A DNA stretch of 64,000 nt. Source: Diospyros lotus (Eukaryota; Streptophyta; Magnoliopsida; Ericales; Ebenaceae). Below the pieces are notes generated by a model. It was not told the origin of the DNA, did no database searches, and saw nothing but the letters and a program-made list of their open reading frames with translations. This document shows, one piece after another, positions 15,001-25,507 of the stretch; position 1 is the stretch's first letter; each line of letters begins with the position of its first letter. The DNA lies in assembly GCF_014633365.1 (NCBI RefSeq), contig NW_026267104.1, positions 6,756,587 through 6,820,586 on the forward strand, written 5' to 3'. The translations under genes were made by a program, and so were the position numbers.

Positions 15001-18000
15001 ATTCTATTTTTGCTTGCAGCTAACACCTGTGCAAGAAGAGGAGATATGATTCATAGAGGAATTTGAAGAAGACATTACCAACCTATTACATGAATAACAA
15101 ACCTGTAGTCTAGGCTGACTGGCCATTGAAAGAGACTTCAACTTATTTTGTGCAACCGAAAGAAACTGGAAAGGGGAGAGGCAATTGAGAGGATATTAGC
15201 TGTGGAAACAGTACTGAAGACCATGATAAAATTCCTTAAACAGAAAGATCTTAAATGAAGAATTATAAATGTTCACCTCTAAATTGGGAAGCTCAGGAAG
15301 GCTGACTAGTGATGTAATTTGATTGCCAGCAAGATAGAGTTGCTACAAGAATAAGAAACTACTTTAGGCCATTGTTGAATTAGCACATATGAAAAGATAT
15401 GGTAGACAACCTGTAAGGCTTTGCAATTTTCAAGTGGTTCAAACCCAGGCCCTTTGAAATCATTAAAGCTCAAATCAAGAACCTGAAAAGAAATATTACG
15501 CTGAGGTTTAGTCTAGAACACAGCAAAATACAAACTAAAAATTTGCTTTTCTGGATAGATGATCAGCACATGATAAACATCAGTACACCAAACCTCAGGC
15601 AGAAAGAGCATGTCAAACTATGAAACTAATACTTTTTACATCCAAAAGCATGATCTAGACACATGAAGAACATCTTCCAATAGAAACTCAAGAAACTTAT
15701 TGAAAAAGGCTACAGTTTTTTTGGGGGAATCAAACCAAAAAAAAAAAAAAGAATAGCCTGATATAATAAGGATGAAATTATGACAAGTATATGTGGAAAA
15801 CAAACCTTCACCCTCTTCAATATTTCAACACCTTCCAGCATGGATAAGAGATTGTCTCTGAGATAGACAAACTGCAACAAGCAGAGTAAGTTAAGGCATC
15901 AGCAATAAATATCCATGCAAACAAGGCAATAAATATAAAACTTATGCTGCACCTTGTGTATCAGGCCTATTCCTATTTGCTATCATGAAACAAAAAGAAA
16001 TGCTTTTATGAAAAAATTTGCAAAGTGACGAGGAAAATAATTATGATAACATTTACTTGTCTTGCCATGGATTGAGTATCAAATTGGAAGTTTAGTTATA
16101 GAAATTTAAGTGCTGAACCAAAATAACATGCTTTAATTAGCCCTGCTAGCTAAGTTTCCACTACGTTACTATAAAACTAATACTTTTGAAATTTGAACAA
16201 TATAGGCACCAAAACTAGCAGTTTGTTGATCTTAAAATAGACAGTAGTCCCTGATAAATATGTTTTAACATTACAAAGAAAATATTGACAAGGTTCAGAT
16301 ATGACAAAAGATAGGATATGCACTAACCAGAAAACTGAATGTCTCTTTTCCATGTTCAATTTTAGGGTTAGGAACATCTTAGCTCCATAGTTGTGCAAGA
16401 TTTTCTAGATTATTTTATTGGGAAGTAGTTTTTGACCAATGTGTCCATGTCCTTCGCTAAAATAATCCATAAATCATGAAATATATGCATATATCAAGTG
16501 TGCAATGATCAGCTGAAGCTAAACTACATCCTAGTAAACCACCAAATGTGGAAGGAAAGCACCTGAAACCTGATGCATAACATCAGCATTGTTATATACT
16601 AACATTTTACTTGTAAAACGAGGGAGAAAAACCCTTAAGTGTCAACTTCAATAATCAAAATTTCATCAATTACTAGTCCAAAGGAACCCAACCACATAGA
16701 CTAAGAATGCGCTGTTACTGTATGCCATACATAGAGTAAGCTTAAAAAACACATTTATTTTTAATATGAGGAAAACCTGAATGTTTATAGCTCCAACAAC
16801 ACAATAAGGGGAAAAAAAAAGTAAACACTACAAGAGAAATAAAGTATACGAGCAGCAGACCTCCAAATTAGGTGACAAGTTCAACCCACTAGTTGTGAGA
16901 CTTCGAATTCGGTGACCCCTAAGATCCAATCTCTGACATGAGAAGGAAGTTAACAATAAGCAATGATTAGTACAAATGAGGGTTTGAACAACATAAGCAC
17001 ACTAGAGATAAGCATGAAAATTGTTAATAAGTGCTTGCCTCTAATAATATCACTAAAATGCATAAAAATACCAATAAAAGCAACATATCAGCCTTAATCC
17101 CAAAAATGTGGGGTTGGTCATATGAATTCTAGCTTACCATGTTGGTGCTTCTTAGATCATAGCATGCATGCATGTAAATATAAGCAACTAAACCAACAAT
17201 GCCATTGCCATTTATTCATGCAAAGTCCCCACCACAAAATAATAGATGCAACCACAAAACAACATCATTTATGGTCACCCCCAACCTCCACATGAAACAT
17301 AACAAAGCCCTTAGACACTAATCAATGACCAAATTACATTGCAATACATTTTACATTTCATTTACAGCCTAAAATCATCAAAATAAGCATATACAACAAC
17401 CTATTAAGTCTTTATCCCACTAGTTAGGGTCAGCTATATGAATTCTAACTTGCCAATCATCTCCATTTATGGCTAAATATTTTGTAAACCCATTATAATT
17501 GTGCCTAATAGTTTTCTACCCTTTATTTTTTGGGTCTTCCTCTACCTTTTTGGCTAACAACTTCTTCCATTTTCTACACTTTAACATTTATCAGTCTTCT
17601 CCTTGCATAACCAAACTATCTTTATTGTGTATCACACCTCTTATCTTCAATAGGAGCCTCCACAACCTTGTATGATCATACATCCATCATAACATCATCA
17701 TCAAAATAAGTATGTACTTGACCAAAAACCAAAAGCACTATCAAGGCACTCACTATGGAAACACTGCCACCACCTTTGTAATACCACGTTTCCTCATTAA
17801 ATTTTACGAGTTTTTAGAAGTTATTTTGAAGGAAAAGTATGAGAAAATGAACAAAAAATAGGGAACTTCATGTGTTCACGGCTCAGTTTCAAACTGGGAA
17901 GGATTGGTTTTAGAACCGTTGAGAGTAATATATACGTAGTAATAATGTTTTACAGATACACATAGTACATTTTTCATTCCACTTTTACAAACATTACCTT

Positions 18001-20415
18001 ATTCTCCTGAGAACGGGTGAAGAAATACCACAGTTACCCCTCATAATTAGGGATGAAAATGGTTCCCAATTAATCCCATTTAAAATTAAAACAAGTACGA
18101 AATGGGAATAGAGGTACAAAACTTATTTGAAAATTTATTAAAACAAGTATGTAAATGGGATTAATTGGGGACCCATTTACATTCCAACTCACAATATCAC
18201 CCTACTGCCACGCACAGGCATTTTTTTTTTACCTAGGCCCTTGCATGTGCAGCCTGTGCAAGTGGCCTACTTTGGCACTATGTTCAACCCATCACGCTTT
18301 AATAAAAATGAAATTTGTTTACTTACTAGTTCCACACTCACAACACCATACTATCTAGTAAAGTTTTGGCATCAACATTTGTTCACTTGGTCAACCAAAA
18401 TCAGCTTCAAATTTGGCTCGTCAGCCACACTGCAGTGACTTCACTCACAAATTTCATGGAACAACCACTATGCAATCTGATTTCTATGGTTTTTGGGCCC
18501 AAATTCTATTCCTAAGCAATCCATCTAACATACAGGCCCTTTCCTCAAATTTTTGAATTTCCCATTTCTATCCTTACGGTATGCCATTTTGTCCTTTGTG
18601 GTGAATTACCATTTTTTCTCTTCCGGTATCATCTTCAAGTGTATCCTAAGTCCTTAAATAATAATTTAAAATGATTATTCCAAATTTTCCTAAAGTTAAG
18701 TACCTCAAACTGTCATAAAATACTCAAAATCTCATTTCACATGGCACAGTTTTCAAGACTCTCTCTGAAGGCATCACACTAAATATTGGCACATACAAAA
18801 TATATGCAACCATACAAAAAAAGATAGAATTGAAACCAAAATTTATACATGATAAGGTTTTAGTGGAGCCTATTAAAAGATAAAATGCACAATCACGATT
18901 CAGATAGTTCGGACAAGAGAGAATAAGACCAATAAACTCACCTATCAAGCAAGTGGATGGAATGAAACAAGAGTGTGGCAAAAGGGGTAGAAAATGATCA
19001 AAAAAACTTGATGGAAAACCCTTCAATATGACAAGGGTTAGAATGGCCATATCTTAAATAGAGATGATTGCGTAGCTAGAATTTATGTAGCCAACCCTGT
19101 CTAGTGGGATTAAGGCTTGGGATTGTTGTCATTATTTCTTAAGAGTTATATGGTTTAATATGACCCATTTCCCAACAGCCTTATGCTTTCTCAGTGATCT
19201 AATATTAACTAATGTAGTGTCTATTGTAAGCTTTTGCAGATATGACACTGGTCAAATTTGGCAGGTATGGGTATCTGTTTTATATCAATGTAAGAAGTTT
19301 AAGTTTCTAGCTATTGCCATGCAGGTAGTTAACATTAATCTTGGTTGCTGAAGCACTTAATAGTTATGTGTCTGCCCAAGATTGTAAAAGATTGACGACG
19401 ACTAATACCCCACTCAATTAATGACATATTCTGGTATTTGAGATGCCCACAAACAAATGAATTTGGCAAGTTAAAAAGTTGGAGCAAACCTGATAATATA
19501 TCAAACTTGGTAGTTGGTCATGTGTGTGTGTGTGTCATTATCCAAGTCTGTCTCAAGGTTTGTTTTTAGAGTTCTTACCACATCATCACCAGCTTTGATC
19601 TCCACCTGTGGAAGCATTATGAGACGAGAGTCCCGACTTTCAGGAGTTGCCACTTTCCCACGACTGGATAAACCAGAACTCCTGTTCTTTGATGAAGAGA
19701 AAGTGCCACCTTTTGGTCCATTGGTACCTGAAGGTGTCCGAGGTGATGAAGAAGAGACCTTTGACAGCACCCTTTTGGTTGAGCTGCTGGCAGTGCTGTC
19801 AGATGAAGAAGAAGGAAGTCTCTTTGAGGAAGAAACTGATGATGATGATGGTTTCACAGATGGTTTCTTTCCCAAATCTTGTTTCTTTGCATTGGAAGTA
19901 GGCAATGGTCTTGAAGTTTGAACAACAGGTACAGAGGGAGCTGACATTCTAGTCTCTGAGATGCTTGAACGTGCCATTGTTTTAGAAGCAACAGCAGGCA
20001 ATGAACTCCTCCGAACTTCAGGAAGAGACCGCCTCAATGGTTCTGAGGCCAGAGGGCTAGCTCTTTTGTCTGCAATTGAACTAACACTAGTTTGCCGCTT
20101 AGTAACTGAGAGTGACTGCTTCTCAGGCAAACCTCCAGTGCTGCTCCTCCTACTCAATGGAACTGAATTTGTACTCCTTGAAGAGCTAGATTTGATTGCA
20201 GCTGATTTAGCTCCAGGTGTACTCAATTCTGAGCTGTTCTTTGCTTCCATTTTCTTTCTTGTAGTCCCAGTTGCTCCTGAATCCCTTCGAGCTGCAGTGG
20301 AATTAGGTTTTAAAGTTTTTGGTGTTCTCTTCACAGTCTCTGCTGATTTATGCAATTCTGTCTTCTGGGGCATTTCAACTGGATCTTCTCCAGATTGAAC
20401 TGATATGTCATCCAT
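1..20415 (-). CDS. AIR9: AIR9 microtubule-associated protein, 25 coding exons, 3' part outside window
   Basis: Exons in transcript order: 20415-19579, 16932-16861, 15871-15806, 15482-15411, 15342-15277, 15165-15103, 15026-14961, 12514-12415, 12059-11958, 10577-10345, 10260-10146, 10049-9929, 9754-9579, 8992-8857, 8076-7976, 7862-7815, 6201-6017, 5935-5818, 4404-4277, 3172-3004, 1414-1296, 1102-934, 670-586, 496-423, 303-184. All phases join, giving 1180 full codons plus one base. Domain order (basic Ser-rich N-terminus, LRRs, A9 repeats) matches the roughly 1700-residue AIR9 of Arabidopsis. From the literature, AIR9 binds microtubules, marks the preprophase band and cortical division site, and overlaps in function with TANGLED. 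The ATG is the first in the long open exon and begins MDDIS. The last A9 repeats and C-terminal domain should lie left of base 1. Splice sites are inferred from consensus plus protein continuity, not transcripts. Confidence 0.93.
184..9754 (-). CDS. AIR9: AIR9 exons 13-25: tandem A9 (Ig-like) repeats
   Basis: Exons 12 to 25 encode six A9 repeats of about 85-110 residues. The first exon of each repeat usually carries the GxxxEGxxL and Y-x-GG-x-EG-x-S-x-x-x-W-x-R motifs. The second carries Y-x-L-x-x-x-DVG and Y-x-P-x-x-x-x-G-x-x-G-x-P. Repeat pairs are exons 12+13, 14+15+16, 17+18, 19+20, 21+22 and 23+24+25. Boundaries between repeats are all phase 1, as expected for modular duplication; exons 20 and 22 are both exactly 169 bp. 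A9 repeats are related to immunoglobulin-like folds, and in Arabidopsis they contribute to localisation at the division site. Exon 16 is only 48 bp. Confidence 0.9.
1415..3003 (-). other. AIR9 intron between exons 20 and 21
   Basis: This 1589-bp AT-rich intron holds no recognisable gene or mobile element. Confidence 0.8.
4131..4332. repeat. 101-bp exact tandem duplication over an AIR9 exon end
   Basis: Two identical head-to-tail copies (4131-4231 and 4232-4332) share every base. The unit contains the last 55 bases of AIR9 exon 19, its GTATAT donor and 46 bases of intron. The right-hand copy belongs to the functional exon (ends 4277). The left-hand copy lies in the following intron and carries a second, identical donor at 4176. 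Perfect identity suggests a recent event or an assembly duplication. Confidence 0.95.
4405..5817 (-). other. AIR9 intron between exons 18 and 19
   Basis: This 1413-bp intron is AT-rich. It holds a short RTE-type 3'-tail match near 4838-4860 (gccttaatcccacgaggtg) and a compound (GT)n, poly-G, (GA)n tract at 5601-5653. No coding potential was recognised. Confidence 0.7.
5618..5645. repeat. Run of 28 G between (GT)n and (GA)n
   Basis: Twenty-eight consecutive G residues are flanked by a GT repeat on the left and a GA repeat on the right, inside an AIR9 intron. On the transcribed minus strand it reads as poly-C. Exact length is likely unreliable in any assembly and polymorphic in nature. Confidence 0.9.
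6202..7814 (-). other. AIR9: GC-AG intron of AIR9 (between exons 16 and 17)
   Basis: The upstream exon ends AAG-CAA-G and is followed on the minus strand by GCATGT. The downstream exon begins after TTCAG with CT-CCT-CCA. Joining them gives KQAPP in frame, matching the A9 repeat boundary. No GT donor nearby preserves both frame and sequence. GC-AG introns form about 1% of plant introns. The 1613-bp intron has no recognised element. Confidence 0.8.
8077..8856 (-). other. AIR9 intron between exons 14 and 15
   Basis: This AT-rich intron of 780 bp contains no recognised feature. Confidence 0.8.
9929..12514 (-). CDS. AIR9: AIR9 exons 8-12: LRR cap, linker, first A9-like region
   Basis: Exon 8 (100 bp) closes the LRR region. 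Exon 9 (102 bp) encodes a conserved linker containing KRYPAQTALC and GGWELCRPE. Exons 10 and 11 (233 and 115 bp) encode a diverged A9-like module with YQWF, the VYWPKHEDI segment and VECTPILEG. Exon 12 (121 bp) starts the first canonical A9 repeat (EGNVIRGYAEVAWCGGTPGK). All junctions preserve phase (1, 1, 0, 1, 2). Exon 8 is embedded in a longer open frame (12095-12505) whose extra part is intron. Confidence 0.9.
10578..11957 (-). other. AIR9 intron between exons 9 and 10
   Basis: This 1380-bp intron contains an L1-type LINE endonuclease fragment at 10905-11198 and is otherwise AT-rich with no recognised feature. Confidence 0.75.
10905..11198 (-). mobile_element. L1-type LINE fragment (endonuclease C-terminal region)
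   Basis: A 97-codon open frame inside an AIR9 intron reads like the exonuclease-endonuclease domain of plant L1 elements: FSNFINSLELMHVP, then GPFTWSDLWENPSM, FLDGFLIMGDWEAQFP, LPRAVLNHLPLLVES, and a final W(H)KK-type segment. The family normally has an acidic/His catalytic pair around S-D-H; here the SDH is changed to LNH, so it is dead. No reverse transcriptase is attached. It is a truncated fossil in the same orientation as AIR9. Confidence 0.75.
12515..14960 (-). other. AIR9 intron between exons 7 and 8
   Basis: This 2446-bp intron contains a decayed pair of LTR-like direct repeats (about 12880-13740). The rest is A-rich with no recognised gene. Around 14611-14690 there is a stretch resembling a common dispersed plant repeat (agatttgaacccaaaatcat); its class is unclear. 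Confidence 0.65.
12880..13740 (+). mobile_element. Possible decayed small LTR element (TRIM-like)
   Basis: Two diverged direct repeats lie at about 12890-13160 and 13515-13740. They share, in order, tcctagaata, gcatgaa-agtagatatctc, attatactagagaat, a TATA-like gtataaatag (second copy) and caagagttcaagtattctatg. About 350 bp separate them. This arrangement resembles a very short LTR retrotransposon with no coding capacity, transcribed on the plus strand. Ends, target duplication and primer-binding site were not resolved. Confidence 0.4.
14961..16932 (-). CDS. AIR9: AIR9 exons 2-7: leucine-rich repeat block
   Basis: Six small exons of 72, 66, 72, 66, 63 and 66 bp, all in phase 0, each encode one repeat of about 22-24 residues. 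The pattern resembles L-x-L-x-x-N-x-L, for example LDLSFNDFKG, LYLAGNQITS and LSVAQNKLKS. One exon per repeat is the classic LRR gene structure and suggests the block grew by exon duplication. LRRs generally form protein-binding solenoids; the partner here is not known from sequence. Exon 8 (12514-12415) continues with an LRR-capping stretch reading LEAASILLVGPTLKKFNDR. Confidence 0.92.
15872..16860 (-). other. AIR9 intron between exons 2 and 3
   Basis: This AT-rich intron of 989 bp contains no recognised feature. Confidence 0.8.
17393..17700 (-). mobile_element. RTE-type LINE 3' fragment
   Basis: Read on the minus strand, it ends in the conserved plant RTE 3' tail (attcatatagctgaccctaa, then gtgggat-like bases) and is preceded by the antisense of a GRPK-type C-terminal segment (tcttcctctacctttttggc). 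The copy is 5'-truncated, as is usual for LINE insertions. A second, shorter tail is at 17085-17150 in the same orientation. Confidence 0.65.
18048..18187. mobile_element. 140-bp hAT-type MITE
   Basis: The terminal inverted repeats are TAGGGATGAAAATGG at left and TTGGAATGTAAATGG at right (read inward). A longer inverted match (ccaattaatcccattt and its complement) lies just inside. Flanking 8-bp target duplications are CTCATAAT (18040-18047) and CTCACAAT (18188-18195), one mismatch. An 8-bp duplication and T/CAGGG termini are typical of hAT. It has no coding capacity. Confidence 0.75.
18840..19135 (+). mobile_element. RTE-type LINE 3' end, plus strand
   Basis: The plus strand encodes broken pieces resembling the RTE C-terminus and ends with aatttatgtagccaaccctg and tagtgggattaaggcttggg, the family's 3' tail. 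It is 5'-truncated and lies opposite to AIR9 transcription. Confidence 0.6.
19579..20415 (-). CDS. AIR9: AIR9 exon 1: Ser-rich basic N-terminal domain
   Basis: This 837-bp exon encodes 279 residues from the ATG at 20415 to the donor GTAAGA after DDV. The composition is dominated by Ser, Lys, Arg, Pro and Thr, with runs such as SSSSVSSSKR, as in intrinsically disordered microtubule-binding segments. In Arabidopsis AIR9 the basic N-terminal region contains the microtubule-binding activity; that role is assumed here by homology. The exon ends with a conserved MLPQVEIKAGDD stretch just before the LRR block. Long open frames on the opposite strand (19514-19921, 19961-20398) come from the biased codon composition and are not genes. 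Confidence 0.92.
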
Positions 20416-21331
20416 TCTGGTTCAAAACTCAAAATTTCTGGTTATTCAGCAATAAATAGTCTAATCCAAGTACAATCATGTTGCATCAACTGAGAATCGT
20501 GTAATTTCACATTAGAATATTGCAGAAAACAGCAGCAACAACAACAACAATAAATAAGCTCCAGAACTTTGTTGGTCAAATGAAATTGGGTTCAAGATAA
20601 ACAAATAAAACTCTTCTCCAACTGAACGTAATTCAACAATCTAGCTCTATAGAACCTACAACTGAGCATAACTCAGCAATCTGACTTTATTCGTGTTTTT
20701 TTTCACTTTGTGGAACCATGCATAACATTCCAGTCCAAATGCATGTTCTTTTCATAACGTTTCTCCTGAACCAACTAGAGCTTGCTGTAACTGAAAGAGA
20801 ATCCAGAATGAAACCCAAGCACCGTAGCTAACAAATTATAGAACAGCAATTACTATACTTGGATCTAGCACAAAAGGGAAAGGCTGCTCCTTTCATTAAT
20901 CTAACCAAAATAACACAATTAGAGAGAGAGGATGTGGGTTCCTTTACCTGCAGGGACGTCTATAGAGATTGGCTATTCTAATTATTCGCCAGTTTAGCTT
21001 AGTACACAACCAGACTGAATTCAGCAATTCGGTCTAGTAAAGGTGTTCTTTTCACTTTATGCAGTCCAAATTTCATCAAACATGGCCTAACATTACAGCA
21101 CAAAGATAACCCTCTCCCCAAAAAAAGAACCACCAAGTGTCCAACCAGTATAAACTAGCCAATCACAGAACTGCAATCACTCTACTTGCATCAAGCACAA
21201 AATGCAGCCCCTTTGCCTCGACAATTCAACCATCCTTCACCGATCCAGCCAAAACCCAGCACCGCAGGAAAACAAATCTGAACAAAGAAAAGGAGCAGAA
21301 GAAACGGAATGTAAGCAGAGTTGTTCTCACC

Positions 21332-21660
21332 TACAATGGCGTCCAGATCTGGAGAAAACCGGCGGAAGCCACGAGGACTCTGACCCCTAACAACAGGCAA
21401 CAACAAACCCCAAAGCAAATTCCCTCTAGGGTTCCACAGTAGTTGGTGAAGAGTAGAATCAGTAGCAATATAGTAAGACGCGAAAGTTCTCCCGGCGTGA
21501 CACGGAAAAAAGCTTAAAAAACTCGAGAAAAAGCGGATTAAAGTAGGAGAGAGAATCAGGCGAAGATGGTGGAGTAGAGAGATAAAAGTATTAGGAAATT
21601 GGCGGATTGAGAGCGACAGGTAGACGCTGACGGTGTTGGAGAAGCCGCAAGCCAGTTAGG
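21332..21660 (-). other. AIR9: Probable AIR9 5' UTR exon
   Basis: On the minus strand a strong donor (TAG then GTGAGAAC, junction at 21331/21330) follows a GC-richer stretch reaching about 21660. Candidate acceptors sit just before the ATG (CAG at 20419-20417, one base before the start codon, or a CAG about 20 bases further upstream). A leader intron of about 0.9 kb would fit. The cap site is a guess: composition changes to AT-rich around 21700. No clear TATA box was seen. Confidence 0.45.
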
Positions 21661-24600
21661 CACTATGCTCAGTCGACTGCACTCCAGATAGAACTGAGCA
21701 TTCCTTCGCGAAGGCATATTAATTGATTTAATTTAATTTCGAAACATGCACAATAATTGAAGTGGCGGACGCTGTGGTCAATCCTTATAAGCCACTTCCT
21801 GTTCAAATTCCGCCTGCAAAAATGGCGGACTCTCTGCCCATCTTTGTGTTAAATAATATAAATTTATAAATTATTTAATTTAATTTATGTATTTTAATGT
21901 ATGAGAATACCCCCAACTTAATTTTTATGCTTTGATGTGTCTATGAGTTTAAGTATTTTCCAAATAATTTAATTAAAATTACCCTCAATTTCAATTTGGT
22001 TAATAAAAGACATTTTCCAATTTTAATAAATGATAATTTTTTTAATTGTAAATAAAAATAATAATTTTGAGATAATAAACGTATGTAAAAGTATGATTAT
22101 TTTTTGATCAATTAAAAGTATTTGAATAACAAAATTAGCGGGAGATGAGGCGAGGCAAGACGACACGAATGCTAGAGTTTATTGGAGATAGTGGTCATGG
22201 AAAGGGGAGAGGAGATGGGAAGTTACACCAAGAAACCAAGAAATGGGATAAATTTATATTTGGGTGAGAATTTTTTTTGTCTTTCTAACCTTTATTGACA
22301 AGCCTCTCTATGAGGCTCTAAGGCAAATTAGTATTAATCAATTAATGGGGGGTGAGACCCATACACCCCCTCATGCAAGCCCGCATCGGACAACACAACA
22401 TTCTTGGTTTGAATAAGTTATAAAGATCATCATTGCGATTAAAAAAACGGGCTAAGGTTTTAAAAGTAGTAAGGAGTACTTATTCTTGTAATAGATTAAG
22501 AGAGATTAAGCAACAAAATGTCATTTGATTTTAAAGTAGTTGGAAAATTAAAGATAACAAAAAAAAAAAATCAATTATGTTACTCGATGACAACTTACCA
22601 TTATTAGTGATCGTTAAAGGTTTATTACAAAACCCCATTGAATCATTTGGGTTCTATGATTGAATTCTAAATATTTAGGGTTTTAGTACGAACCCCAATA
22701 ATTTTTAGAATTCTTATAAAAATAAATAGGAGCATTAGAAATCATGATATGAGATAAATAGAATGTGAGAAAATTAAATATATAGAAATTAAAATTTGAT
22801 AAATGAAGTGATTGTTAAACTCACATAGAGTTTGAATTCAATAAACCCAAGTAATATAGATAGAAAATGGTCAAACCTGTAATCATTTAGGTTTGATAAA
22901 TTCATAACAAAAAAAATAGAGAAAGAAAACAAAAATATTAAGACATTAGGAGTCAATAGTGAATGGAGTTCAGTTATGGTGAAAATATCGTATTGGTACT
23001 AAACTATTCCTTATGGTCCCAAGAAAATAAAGTTTATTGATACATTGATTTTATATGTAAAGATAGTGTTTGTTAACCAATGTACGGGATGAAAAATATT
23101 ATATATGAAAAGTATTTCGGATGTTTGTAATTTTTAACGTGCTTGTTAAACTTCTTTGATATTCTAAAAAAAAAACTCTCACATGATTTTTTGTCTTACT
23201 TTTTATAGATAAATTTATATGGTCTCCCTCATATAAATTTATCTAATATTTTACAAATAAGTATAAATTATCTATATGATCATTGTAGGATAATTAATAT
23301 CATTTAATATATTTTTTAAATTTAAAGTTATTAAGTCTTATTTTTACAATAAGATTAGTTTTAAAATAACATATTTATTTAGGTCTCATAATTAATGTTA
23401 TTTAGTACATTTTTAAATTATCATATGTTTTGGTAATTTTTAAAATTTAAATGAAATTATTCCTTTCATCGATTTTTTAAATTTAATTTTCTCTACATAT
23501 ATATTTTACTATATGATACAAATTCCTTTCACAGATTTTTAAATTATTTTATTCAATTTTATAGTTGATTATCTATTATGAAAATATGTTTTGGCAAATT
23601 TTAATTATTTATGTAGAATTATTATAATTCCACCAATAATTATTTATATTTGTTGAGTCTTTTAGAATCTATTTTTGAATATGGATTTAGAAAATAAAAC
23701 ATAATTTTTTTGATTTTTTGACAATTCACATTAATCATAAAATACTATTTTAATTATAAATTGATTGTTGATGTTAACATACAGTTAATATGAATTTAAT
23801 AATAGGGATATTTTTGATAAAAAAAATTATTATATTTTTGTTTATCATATACATTTACAAACATATAAAAATAAAGTACAATTCTCAATAGATTTTAAAA
23901 AATTTAACAAACAGTCTGATATAAATCTTGTAATATTTTATAGTATTGTCTTGACCATTTCGTATCTTAATCTAAAAAATATTTTAATCTTATATTGATA
24001 CTATTTTATTTTGCTCATTTTAATAAATATTATTAAAAAATAGAGATAATAAAAGAGATAAAAATATCAAGAGACAAAAAAAGTTCGCAAATGCTTGATT
24101 GAAAATCAAATAGAGCTTGTTGCTGTTGTTTAATTGGAAATAAAAGATAATAAAGAGACTCTGTCGTCGGCATCAATTGAAAATGATAAAGAATGTGAAA
24201 ATAAATAATGCAGGAGAAAGATAAAATAAGAGAGGGAAGAGTATCGGTTTTTAATATATGAAGGTAATTTGGTTATTTTAAATATAAAATTATGATTAAT
24301 TAATGATAAGAGATAAAAGAACAATGTGATATTAAGGTGTAAGGATGGTCATTATATATTTTTTAAAATGTTACTAATGCATGCATTTTTCAATTAATGT
24401 AGATCTCAGCACTATTTCTCAAAGTATATTTTTATAAAAGCTGTTTTACAAAATTGATTTTCAGGATAAAATAAAATACTCGAAGGGCAGATCATATGTT
24501 CCTCGGGAGACCCGACCCATTAAAATCAAAATAGAAGCAGCTAGACCTAGGGGACCTTGGCTGCATTAGAAATTTGGATTCGTCCCTCTGCACTACTGTT

Positions 24601-25500
24601 ACGAAAGCTGGCCAAGGAGCTGACTAAAGGTTTGATCCCAAGATTCGACTTTTGACTAGCTGCTTGGACAATGTGTGTAACAAGGTGGCCACATCTTATT
24701 AAATATGATTCATTGTGAGATATGTCCACATCTTGCGTCATGTTATTATTGCTAAATAAAGTTATTTATCATTTGTGTAACGATTTTATGGAAAGCCAAT
24801 AAAACTTATTAATTCTTTCATTGATTTTGTGTTCGTTTTTGAGCTTTCATTTTTCACTTTAAGTATATCTAATTGTGTGATATTATGAGATTAATCACTT
24901 GATATTACAAAACTGATTATAAACTACTATCACAAGAGCAGTCATTTAATGGCATATTACTGTTCACATAACATTGAAAAGCTAATCACAAGAATAATAG
25001 TGTATCAATCACGAGCATAATCATTTATTAATATTGCGACATTAATCGTATAATAATACAATATTAATCATATAACAATGCAAGACTATTCGCTTGATAT
25101 AACGTTGATATAACGTAAATCTAATCGCGTACCATCTCAATAGTAGATATTCGACACTACATCACTATTCACTTAGCATTGCAAGGAGTAAACTCCTAAG
25201 ATTGCAACTGCAATCACTTAGTACCACAAGACTAATCGTTTACTAAGCACTTAGTTGAAATATATGAATAGGATAATATCACCTATTATAGTTATATCAT
25301 ATCACATAAAATTAATATATCATATCACATGAAATTAATTGATCCCAGTACTGTTATAACCCATCAAAATAAGATAAAACTATCTCACATTCTCCCAAAT
25401 AATTACCAAAACTTAAAAAAAACTGCAGTTGTGTCATAAACAAAAAGGATAAACATCCCATGGCCATTAGACATTTGTTACCGCGATAATTTGAAACATT
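21661..25500. other. AT-rich intergenic DNA, left part
   Basis: This region lies upstream of AIR9. It is very AT-rich with no credible open frame. It contains a 15-bp perfect inverted repeat at 23207-23244 and a stretch of loosely repeated attaatcac/ataataatac motifs at about 24880-25260. No conserved gene, RNA or complete element was recognised. Confidence 0.6.
23207..23244. repeat. Perfect 15-bp hairpin with 8-base loop
   Basis: AGATAAATTTATATG (23207-23221) and its exact complement (23230-23244) flank the loop gtctccct. It could form a cruciform or be a MITE remnant. Confidence 0.8.
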
Positions 25501-25507
25501 ATTGTTA

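Larger units (their letters stand above)
16933..19578 (-). other. AIR9 first coding intron, transposon-rich
   Basis: This 2646-bp intron is the largest in the gene. It holds minus-strand RTE LINE tails at about 17085-17150 and 17393-17700, a 140-bp hAT-type MITE (18048-18187), and a plus-strand RTE LINE 3' end at about 18840-19135. A short (TG)n lies at 19519-19535. Confidence 0.75.

Noticed and set aside
19514..20398. Plus-strand open frames of 135 and 145 codons
   Set aside because: They are antisense to AIR9 exon 1, whose Ser-rich codon bias leaves the opposite strand open; no family features.
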